Of a stretch of DNA of 64,000 nucleotides, positions 18,492-24,282 are shown in pieces. Position numbers and translations under genes: made by a program. The stretch lies in NCBI GenBank assembly GCA_002471825.1, contig DKQS01000011.1, forward strand, positions 190,144 to 254,143. The letters run 5' to 3'. Position 1 is the first letter of the stretch. Each line of letters opens with the position of its first letter. Source of the DNA: Flavobacteriaceae bacterium UBA7302 (GTDB lineage: Bacteria > Bacteroidota > Bacteroidia > Flavobacteriales > Flavobacteriaceae). A model generated the notes under the pieces. The model did no database searches, was not told the DNA's origin, and saw nothing but the letters and a program-made list of their open reading frames with translations.

Positions 18492-19703
18492 TTATAAGTA
18501 AATCATTGCTTGTAACGTAAACACACCTGTGCTACTCGCCTGCCCTACTTTCGAATTGGTATATTCAAAAGAAAGTTTGGAGTGGTGTCCTGTTTGGTAG
18601 ATGTTCGCACCAATTCCGAGTCTTGAAGCATTGTCGTTTATAGCGTCAATGGTTCTGTGCTGGTACGATAGGTAAGGTTGGAATCTCATGTTGGCATTGT
18701 CCCCTGAAAAAAGATATCCCACGTGAGAATAGATCATGTTTCCTGTAGCATAGGGACCAAAGTTGTAATTGGTTCCGTAATCGTTGCTTTGATACACGAG
18801 GTAAGCTGTAATGGCTGCATTATCGCCACCTACAGGAGCATCATAAAAAGCATCCACAGCAAAGATGTTCACATCTTCTCCTTGGCCAGCAGCATTAACC
18901 GCTCCGTTTGGATGCGAGAAGAAACCTGCCCCAACGTTGAATACCTCTTTGCTTCCCAAGTAAGTTCCTACTTTGTAAGGAAGGAAGTTCGATTCTTGAT
19001 CTAAAAAGTTGAAATCGAAATATCCTTGAAATACCTTACCTGCATCTCTAGAACCTAACAAACGACGACCTCCATATACGGTAGTATTGTTTGCAACAGG
19101 ATCCCTGGTATCCAAAGTACCTGTTCCAGCTTCGTTTAAAGCCAATCGGTATTGCAATCTTCCCACTTTTCCTTTGGCATACACACCAATATGTCTCGCA
19201 AATTGATCAGACAAACCAAGATTTGCCCATGACTGACGGTTGTTGTCCAAGGTCATCATGTTTAGCGTACTTTGATTGGTTAGCCTCGAAATTCCGTTCC
19301 AATAGTGCAATCCGGCACCGACATTAAGATTGTCAGACACCTTCCATTCGCCCCAAAAATCATGGAAGAACAATTGAGATCGATCTCCAGTACCAATGGG
19401 TGATGTGTTGTTGCCATTCAAGCTGTTCAAGCCAAAATGGGTTAGGATTAAAAATTTCTTGTTGAGTTGTGTAAAAGTTAAAACCCTTGCTCTTCTTACG
19501 CTAAAGGATAACTTTTCGGTAGTCGGACCAACATTGTCATTATGTTGTGCCCAGAATTGTCCCCATGCAATGATCCGCATGTACTTAGTACCTTCCTCAT
19601 TGAACTTAATCTTATATCCACCAGTGTATTCCGTGGAACCTTGGCTATAAGAAAAAGAGCTGTATAGGAAAAGTCCTAATGTGAATAGAATTAGTTTTCT
19701 CAT
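18492..19703 (-). CDS. Outer membrane porin-like beta-barrel protein
   Basis: 403 residues with a clear Sec signal peptide (MRKLILFTLGLFLYSSFSYSQ). The mature part alternates polar and hydrophobic residues as in a beta-barrel (FSVRRARVLTFTQLNKKFLILTHFG, YRLALNEAGTG, SKLSFEYTNSKVG) and ends in a short hydrophobic strand (TLQAMIYL). Phosphate-selective porin O/P-like proteins have this look. As the first metabolic gene of the acetate operon it likely lets the substrate cross the outer membrane. It is preceded by a 101-bp spacer with an inverted repeat GAGTG/CACTC at 19724-19739. Confidence 0.75.
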   Translation of the reverse strand: MRKLILFTLGLFLYSSFSYSQGSTEYTGGYKIKFNEEGTKYMRIIAWGQFWAQHNDNVGPTTEKLSFSVRRARVLTFTQLNKKFLILTHFGLNSLNGNNTSPIGTGDRSQLFFHDFWGEWKVSDNLNVGAGLHYWNGISRLTNQSTLNMMTLDNNRQSWANLGLSDQFARHIGVYAKGKVGRLQYRLALNEAGTGTLDTRDPVANNTTVYGGRRLLGSRDAGKVFQGYFDFNFLDQESNFLPYKVGTYLGSKEVFNVGAGFFSHPNGAVNAAGQGEDVNIFAVDAFYDAPVGGDNAAITAYLVYQSNDYGTNYNFGPYATGNMIYSHVGYLFSGDNANMRFQPYLSYQHRTIDAINDNASRLGIGANIYQTGHHSKLSFEYTNSKVGQASSTGVFTLQAMIYL

Positions 19704-19723
19704 AAGTTTTTAATTGATTGATT

Positions 19724-19739
19724 GAGTGTGATTTCACTC
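19724..19739. promoter_or_regulatory. Inverted repeat upstream of the porin gene
   Basis: GAGTG-N6-CACTC lies 21 bp before the porin start, in the 5' leader or promoter region of the acetate operon. It may be an operator or the base of a leader hairpin. A TTAATCAC/GTGATTAA-type AT-rich segment follows at 19747-19756. The only support is symmetry and position. Confidence 0.35.
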
Positions 19740-19804
19740 TACGAATGTGATTAAAAACTGATGTTTAAAAAAAACTAATATATATTTTTGTTAATTTGAT
19801 ATAT

Positions 19805-20224
19805 CTAATCACGAAAACGTTCCCATTTGAGTAACATGAATTTGTCACCAAGTTCTGTAACCAAAACACCGGCACCTTTGATATTATCCGAATCAGAAAA
19901 GAAATTAGATAGCTCCTCCTTGGTTAGGATTTTATAGGTAGGATGGTACTTTCTGTTGATAGGTCTCTTGAGTCCGTATTTCTTCACCCAGTTCATTACC
20001 GAGACATGAGATATCCCTAGTATTCGTTCGATTTCTCGGTATGACAATCCTTCAATATATAATTGTAATGCCTTATTTACATAATAGTCGTCAATCCGCT
20101 TCCCTAGCTTGTTCACGGTAAAATTATAACCACAAGATTTGCATTTGTAACGCTGGCGTTGATTCACAATTCCACTTTTAACAACCTGATTATTAGAGCA
20201 ATTCGGACAATTGATTTGATTCAT
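19805..20224 (-). CDS. Zinc-ribbon/HTH protein related to the N-terminal part of IS1-type transposases; probable domesticated regulator
   Basis: A 139-residue protein. An N-terminal zinc ribbon has CPNCSNN near residues 6-9 and YKCKSCGYNF near 27-31. A helix-turn-helix follows (about 50-85; LSYREIERILGISHVSVMNWVKKYG), the arrangement of InsA of IS1. A unique C-terminal 45 residues then occur (EELSNFFSDSDNIKGAGVLVTELGDKFMLLKWERFRD). There is no InsB-like catalytic domain, no terminal inverted repeats and no target duplication, so it is not a mobile element now. It is divergent from TauE and upstream of, and co-directional with, the acetate operon, which otherwise lacks a DNA-binding protein. 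I infer a transcription factor for that operon. Confidence 0.7.
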   Translation of the reverse strand: MNQINCPNCSNNQVVKSGIVNQRQRYKCKSCGYNFTVNKLGKRIDDYYVNKALQLYIEGLSYREIERILGISHVSVMNWVKKYGLKRPINRKYHPTYKILTKEELSNFFSDSDNIKGAGVLVTELGDKFMLLKWERFRD

Positions 20225-20234
20225 GTATATAAAT

Positions 20235-20271
20235 TTAGCATATATATATTATTTTAGCAAATATATTAGCA
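20235..20271. promoter_or_regulatory. Three TTAGCA repeats and a -7 box upstream of the zinc-ribbon/HTH gene
   Basis: TTAGCA occurs at 20235-20240, 20254-20259 and 20266-20271, in AT-rich DNA between the HTH gene (start 20224) and the TauE gene. The minus-strand -7 box TATATTTG is at 20258-20265, between the second and third copies. This would place the repeats around the promoter of the HTH gene, as expected for autoregulation. Spacings are 19 and 12 bp. Confidence 0.4.
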
Positions 20272-20292
20272 ACAAAATATCACTCTAGTTCG

Positions 20293-21087
20293 ATGGAAGT
20301 CCATTATTTTAGCGCTATGCTTGAGTTATTTCTAGAACATAGCCTCATCGTTCTGCTGTTTTTCATTATAGCCGTTTTGTACTCTTCGGTGGGATTTGGG
20401 GGAGGCTCAAGTTATTTAGCAGTACTCGCCTTGTCTACCATGTACTTTACAGAAATACGAGCAACAGCACTCTTGTGCAACATCGTTGTGGTCAGCAGCA
20501 ATGTGATGCTGTATCAAAAACGAAAAGACATTCGTTGGAAAAAAGTTATTCCGCTTACTACAGTGAGCATTCCGCTTGCCTTTCTAGGAGGATATTTAAA
20601 AATATCGGCCCAGCTTTTTTACATATTATTAGGGGTAACCTTATTATTTGCTGCTATTACCATGTGGTTTACCAACAAAACTCAAAATTCATCACCTAAG
20701 AAAAACAACATGAGTACTGCCAGTTCGGCAGGGATCGGTGGAATGATTGGGTTGATCTCTGGTATGGTAGGGATCGGAGGCGGAATATTCCTGGCGCCAG
20801 TACTTCATATTACTTATTGGGATACACCAAAAAAGATTGCGGCTGCTTCCAGTTTTTTCATTTTAATCAATTCCCTCTTCGGATTCGCCGGCCAAGCTAC
20901 CAATCCTGATTTTAGAATTGATTGGAACCTTTCCTTACTATTGATGGGAACTGTATTCATTGGAGGCCTTATCGGAAACCGTATGAGTCACCGTTTTTTC
21001 TCGCCCGCACAACTTAAAAAGGCAACGGCCTTGCTCATTGCCTTTGTAAGCCTACGTATCCTCTTCAAATATTACACAGGAGTCTAA
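20293..21087 (+). CDS. TauE/SafE family sulfite/anion exporter
   Basis: 264 residues with about eight membrane segments and the two family repeats, each carrying a glycine-rich motif (YSSVGFGGGSSYLAVL at about 35-50; GLISGMVGIGGGIFLAPVL at about 152-170). Members export or import sulfite, sulfoacetate or other organic anions; the substrate cannot be told here. Two starts are possible, ATG 20293 and ATG 20317 (MLELFLEHSL); the second gives the more usual N-terminus. The gene is divergent from the zinc-ribbon/HTH gene, across about 70 bp. Confidence 0.82.
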   Translation: MEVHYFSAMLELFLEHSLIVLLFFIIAVLYSSVGFGGGSSYLAVLALSTMYFTEIRATALLCNIVVVSSNVMLYQKRKDIRWKKVIPLTTVSIPLAFLGGYLKISAQLFYILLGVTLLFAAITMWFTNKTQNSSPKKNNMSTASSAGIGGMIGLISGMVGIGGGIFLAPVLHITYWDTPKKIAAASSFFILINSLFGFAGQATNPDFRIDWNLSLLLMGTVFIGGLIGNRMSHRFFSPAQLKKATALLIAFVSLRILFKYYTGV

Positions 21088-21182
21088 CTGAGTCTTTTGA
21101 AGCAAAAGACAATTTCAATTCGACTGATATTCACACCTCATTGTAGTTTCACATTAGAATTGTTGACAAATATATTTTTTTT

Positions 21183-21210
21183 GTTTAATTTTTTTAACTT
21201 TTTATTAAAC
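21183..21210 (+). promoter_or_regulatory. 28-bp operator-like element upstream of the fasciclin gene (copy 1 of 3)
   Basis: GTTTAAT-N14-ATTAAAC, with a central TTTTTTAAC, ends 21 bp before a perfect -7 box TACTTTTG (21232-21239). The same element at nearly the same distance precedes both small-RNA candidates (21893-21920 and 22291-22318). The position just upstream of the -33 region suits an activator, or a repressor that blocks polymerase. Confidence 0.6.
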
Positions 21211-21231
21211 ATAATACGGATTATTAATCGG

Positions 21232-21239
21232 TACTTTTG
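21232..21239 (+). promoter_or_regulatory. -7 promoter box of the fasciclin gene
   Basis: TACTTTTG matches the Bacteroidota primary-sigma -7 consensus TAnnTTTG at every fixed position and lies 24 bp upstream of the ATG at 21263. The transcript leader would be only about 15-20 nt. Confidence 0.65.
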
Positions 21240-21262
21240 GATGGAATTTTAAACAACAAATT

Positions 21263-21811
21263 ATGAACCTTAGAAAATTAATCCCAGCTTTATTTGTGAT
21301 GTTAGTAGTAACCTTACCAAACTTTGCAAATAATGACAACGACAAAATCAAAAAGAACAATGGAGACGATGATACAATTGTATCAGTGGCAGCTTCAAAT
21401 GAAAATTTTACAACACTAGTGGCGGCAGTGAAAGCAGCAGGATTGGTAAATGTATTGAATGGTGATGGGCCTTTCACTGTTTTCGCCCCAGTAAATAGCG
21501 CATTCGGAAAATTACCTAAAGGAACTGTTGAAAGCTTATTAAAGCCTGAAAACAAGAAGACTTTAACTAGTATTTTAACTTACCATGTAGTAGCTGGAAA
21601 GTTTGATGCAAAAGCAGTAGTTGGAGCAATCAAGGCTAACAATGGAAAGTTCACTATTAAGACCGTTCAAGGTGGAACCTTAACTGCTTCTTTAAAAGAT
21701 GGTAAAGTGATCTTAACTGACACCAAAGGAAATACTTCCACTGTGATTATCACTGATGTAGCGGCTTCAAACGGAATCGTACATGCAATCGATACTGTAG
21801 TAATGCCCTAA
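21263..21811 (+). CDS. Secreted fasciclin (FAS1) domain protein
   Basis: 182 residues: a signal peptide (MNLRKLIPALFVMLVVTLPNFANN), a short acidic/basic linker, and one full FAS1 domain (about 46-181). The domain has the H1 motif (FTVFAPVNSAFGKLP) and the H2 region (NGIVHAIDTVVMP). FAS1 domains mediate adhesion or binding of small hydrophobic ligands. In flavobacteria such genes are often found among light- or stress-regulated genes, which would fit the shared upstream element here, but that link is inference. It is monocistronic: its own promoter lies upstream and a terminator follows directly. Confidence 0.9.
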   Translation: MNLRKLIPALFVMLVVTLPNFANNDNDKIKKNNGDDDTIVSVAASNENFTTLVAAVKAAGLVNVLNGDGPFTVFAPVNSAFGKLPKGTVESLLKPENKKTLTSILTYHVVAGKFDAKAVVGAIKANNGKFTIKTVQGGTLTASLKDGKVILTDTKGNTSTVIITDVAASNGIVHAIDTVVMP

Positions 21812-21833
21812 TTGATTTTGAACCAAAATTATA

Positions 21834-21860
21834 AAAGCTACCTTCGGGTGGCTTTTTTTT
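21834..21860 (+). terminator. Rho-independent terminator of the fasciclin gene
   Basis: The stem AAAGCTACC/GGTGGCTTT (one G-T wobble) closes a TTCG tetraloop and is followed by a run of T, 23 bp after the stop codon. Confidence 0.85.
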
Positions 21861-21892
21861 GTTTATATCCTGTTAATAAATTCATGTTTTTT

Positions 21893-21920
21893 GTTTAATT
21901 TTTTTAACACTTCATTAAAC
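21893..21920 (+). promoter_or_regulatory. 28-bp operator-like element upstream of small RNA A (copy 2 of 3)
   Basis: GTTTAAT-N14-ATTAAAC, ending 20 bp before the -7 box TATCTTTG at 21941-21948. It is almost identical to the elements before the fasciclin gene and small RNA B. Confidence 0.6.
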
Positions 21921-21952
21921 GTTATATGTCACAATTCTTATATCTTTGTAGG

Positions 21953-22068
21953 GTAAGTTTATCATTATATAATTACACTTCAGTATTTATCATATCACCC
22001 CATGATAAATAATTATTAGAAGTTTTTGGTTGATTGATTGAGCCGCTACTAACGTAGCGGTTTTTTTT
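21953..22068 (+). ncRNA. Candidate structured small RNA A
   Basis: A transcription unit without an open frame. It has a consensus -7 box (TATCTTTG, 21941-21948), an expected RNA start near 21953, and an intrinsic terminator (CCGCTAC-TAAC-GTAGCGG, 22043-22060, then eight T). Inside is a 10-bp hairpin (TATTTATCAT 21984-21993 with ATGATAAATA 22002-22011) whose 8-nt loop is ATCACCCC. A second copy at 22351-22467 keeps this hairpin with a compensatory T-A to C-G change and one wobble. The 64 bases from 22004 to 22067 are identical in both copies. The C-rich loop is suited to pairing with G-rich mRNA sites. The family is not recognised. Confidence 0.7.
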
Positions 22069-22290
22069 GTATATAATAATTTTGATAAATGGGATTATCG
22101 TTTAATTAAAATAACGAATACCTCCCACAAAATGAAATTAAAAATCACCGTAATTCATCTTCCCGAGCCTTCACTTTTAAGTTTGTTATCAAAAAAATAT
22201 CTACACTAGGAAAGGATGTTAACTCATTTCAAATTTGAAAACCCTTGTCCTTGCTGGGATTAAAAGGGTTTGACAACCAAAATAAAATTT
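22069..22290. other. Spacer between the two small-RNA units
   Basis: No supported gene. It contains a perfect 14-bp palindrome TTTCAAATTTGAAA (22227-22240), directly followed by an imperfect stem-loop with arms AACCCTT (22240-22246) and AAGGGTT (22264-22270). A 25-codon frame at 22132-22209 is not supported by anything else. Confidence 0.4.
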
Positions 22291-22318
22291 GTTTAATTAT
22301 TTTAACACTTTGTTAAAC
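22291..22318 (+). promoter_or_regulatory. 28-bp operator-like element upstream of small RNA B (copy 3 of 3)
   Basis: GTTTAAT-N14-GTTAAAC, ending 20 bp before the -7 box TATATTTG at 22339-22346; one arm differs by one base from copies 1 and 2. Confidence 0.6.
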
Positions 22319-22350
22319 ATTATAAGGAAGAATTCATGTATATTTGTAGT

Positions 22351-22467
22351 GTAAGTTTATCATTATATATAATTACACTTCAGTATTTGTCACAACACCC
22401 CGTGATAAATAATTATTAGAAGTTTTTGGTTGATTGATTGAGCCGCTACTAACGTAGCGGTTTTTTT
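22351..22467 (+). ncRNA. Candidate structured small RNA B (paralogue of A)
   Basis: A second copy, offset by about 400 bp from copy A. The -7 box is TATATTTG (22339-22346), the RNA start is expected near 22351, and the terminator CCGCTAC-TAAC-GTAGCGG (22443-22460) is followed by seven T. The hairpin is TATTTGTCAC (22384-22393) with GTGATAAATA (22402-22411) and loop AACACCCC. At the 5' end GTGTAA and TTACAC (about 22350-22380) could close a further stem that is only partly kept in copy A. The terminator T run touches the stop codon of the convergent gene at 22466. Confidence 0.7.
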
Positions 22468-22831
22468 ATATGGTATCTAAAACTCTTTTCTTAATGATGG
22501 TATTGATCCGTCTATTATACTCCGGATAATGCAGTTCATAAGTTTCAAACTCTTCTGGTGAAAAATCTGCAATGATCAACCCAATTAATAAATTCTTAAA
22601 GGCGATGTTTCTTGCAAATAAATGATCCAACTTTTTTTGAAAGGCATCTTTGGACATTCCTTCCTTTGACAGCTTCATCTTTTTCATTTGATGCTGGGTA
22701 GCACTAATAATCACATCGTGTTGCATTTTAATAATGGGGCGCAACACATTGTTCTGAAACGTTTCTATGGGCAAAGCAGTACCATGGGTAATGGAGGCTA
22801 TGACTGGTCTTTCTTTTCTTTTATTCAGCAT
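22466..22831 (-). CDS. Conserved-looking hypothetical protein (121 aa)
   Basis: A soluble, basic, mostly helical protein (PIETFQNNVLRPIIKMQHDVIISATQHQMKK, KKLDHLFARNIAFKNLLIGLIIADFSPEEFETYELHYPEYNRRINTIIKKRVLD). No domain is recognised and there is no signal peptide or membrane helix. The start overlaps the end of the upstream gene by 11 bp, which is itself overlapped by purC, so it is the third gene of a purC operon. The real-gene call rests on this tight overlap and on a protein-like composition. Confidence 0.65.
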   Translation of the reverse strand: MLNKRKERPVIASITHGTALPIETFQNNVLRPIIKMQHDVIISATQHQMKKMKLSKEGMSKDAFQKKLDHLFARNIAFKNLLIGLIIADFSPEEFETYELHYPEYNRRINTIIKKRVLDTI

Positions 22832-23300
22832 TTAAATTTTCGAGTTCTATAAAGTAATCGTATTGCAAATCAGGATGCAACGTAGCGATGGTTTTCTCAA
22901 TGAGATTTAACTGCGTCAAAAACACATTTCGTAACCGATTGCTCTTTTTGTAATCTGGTTCCATTTCCTTCAACTCATTGCAAAAATGCAGGAGTAACTG
23001 CACCTGTGTATCCTTCTTTTTGGAGTAGCGTATGAATTTTTTAGTTTGCGACAGAATCTTCCGCACACTCTTACGGATGTAGTAGTAATTCTTGGTATTG
23101 ATTTCCAAAAAACTCTCCGTAATTTGAGATTGTACTTTTTCAATAAAAGCCTCCTCGTCATGTGCCTCAAAAAGCAAATAGGTAAGTAATTCTTTGTTCT
23201 CCTTTTTAAACCTTCCAAGACTCAAACAGAGTTCTTTTAGTTCAGTGGGAGATTTGTGCTGAAGTTCGTCTTTGAGTTGTTTTATTGTGGCGGTTTTCAT
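22821..23300 (-). CDS. Helical hypothetical protein (possibly DUF6155)
   Basis: 159 residues, all-helical and highly charged. It begins with [50 protein letters not shown] and ends near [17 protein letters not shown]. The N-terminal pattern agrees with what I remember of the Bacteroidota DUF6155 group, but this is not verified. It overlaps purC by 4 bp upstream and the next hypothetical gene by 11 bp downstream, so the three are translated together. Function unknown. Confidence 0.65.
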   Translation of the reverse strand: MKTATIKQLKDELQHKSPTELKELCLSLGRFKKENKELLTYLLFEAHDEEAFIEKVQSQITESFLEINTKNYYYIRKSVRKILSQTKKFIRYSKKKDTQVQLLLHFCNELKEMEPDYKKSNRLRNVFLTQLNLIEKTIATLHPDLQYDYFIELENLNAE

Positions 23301-24244
23301 GAATTTAAAAAGGCCTCAACATTGTTTTGAATTCGCTCTAAAATATTTGAAGTATCTCCTTTTACAAAGACATCTCCTGTTATTTGCTCGTACAATTCGA
23401 TGTATCGCTCTGAGATTTCAATCAGCTTTTCATCGGTCATTTCTGGAATTACCTGACCTTCTTTTCCTTGAAAGCCATTGGCTATCAACCACTGTCTAAC
23501 AAACTCTTTAGACAATTGCTTCTGCTTCTCTCCTCGATCTTGTCTTTCTTGATATCCGTCTGCATAGAAATAGCGGGATGAATCTGGTGTATGGATTTCA
23601 TCAATCAAAACAATTCGTCCGTCTTGCGTCTTTCCAAATTCGTATTTGGTATCTACCAAAATCAAGCCTCGTTCCGCAGCGATTTCAGTTCCTCTTTGAA
23701 ACAGCTTATAGGTATAATCTTCAAGAACTGCATAATCTTCTTCGGATACAATTCCTTTGCTTAGAATATCCTCTCTTGAAATATCTTCATCGTGCATGCC
23801 ATTATCGGCCTTGGTCGAGGGTGTGATGATGGGCGATGGAAATTTATCGTTTTCTTTCATACCCTCTGGCATTTCAACTCCGCATAACAAACGTTTGCCA
23901 GCTTTGTACTCTCGAGCAGCATGACCCGACAAGTAACCACGAATCACCATTTCTACTTTGAAGGGTTGACACAGATGACCTACAGATACATTTTCATCGG
24001 GACTAGCAATCAACCAATTCGGAACCAAATCTTCTGTTTCTTTCATCATTTTGACAGCAATCTGATTTAAAATCTGACCTTTGAATGGAATCTGCCTTGG
24101 CATGATCACATCAAATGCAGAAAGTCGATCAGAAGCAATCATTACCAATACCTCATCATTGATGTTGTATACTTCTCGAACCTTTCCTTTGTATACTGAT
24201 TTTTGTCCTGGAAACTGAAAATTGGTTTGGTTAATCGTATTCAT
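23297..24244 (-). CDS. purC: Phosphoribosylaminoimidazole-succinocarboxamide synthase (SAICAR synthetase)
   Basis: A 315-residue enzyme of purine biosynthesis that joins CAIR and aspartate with ATP. Family landmarks are [32 protein letters not shown] at the N-terminus, [51 protein letters not shown] and SKEFVRQWL. Length and N-terminus match the longer SAICAR synthetases. A perfect minus-strand -7 box TACTTTTG lies at 24259-24266 with a TTG about 20 bp upstream of it. The two small downstream genes overlap and share this promoter. Confidence 0.95.
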   Translation of the reverse strand: MNTINQTNFQFPGQKSVYKGKVREVYNINDEVLVMIASDRLSAFDVIMPRQIPFKGQILNQIAVKMMKETEDLVPNWLIASPDENVSVGHLCQPFKVEMVIRGYLSGHAAREYKAGKRLLCGVEMPEGMKENDKFPSPIITPSTKADNGMHDEDISREDILSKGIVSEEDYAVLEDYTYKLFQRGTEIAAERGLILVDTKYEFGKTQDGRIVLIDEIHTPDSSRYFYADGYQERQDRGEKQKQLSKEFVRQWLIANGFQGKEGQVIPEMTDEKLIEISERYIELYEQITGDVFVKGDTSNILERIQNNVEAFLNS

Positions 24245-24258
24245 GAAAATATTTTTGA

Positions 24259-24266
24259 CAAAAGTA
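24259..24266 (-). promoter_or_regulatory. -7 promoter box of purC
   Basis: On the minus strand TACTTTTG fits TAnnTTTG exactly. TTG of a -33 element begins about 20 bp upstream, inside the 3' end of the preceding T9SS gene. The purC ATG follows 14 bp downstream of the box. Confidence 0.6.
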
Positions 24267-24282
24267 AATTAATTTGTTGGGT

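Noticed and set aside
19805..20224. Complete IS1-type insertion sequence
   Set aside because: No second catalytic frame (InsB), no terminal inverted repeats and no target duplication around it; better read as a domesticated DNA-binding protein.
22132..22209. 25-codon open frame between the small-RNA units
   Set aside because: No promoter or neighbour coupling, composition like the surrounding AT-rich spacer; cannot be supported.
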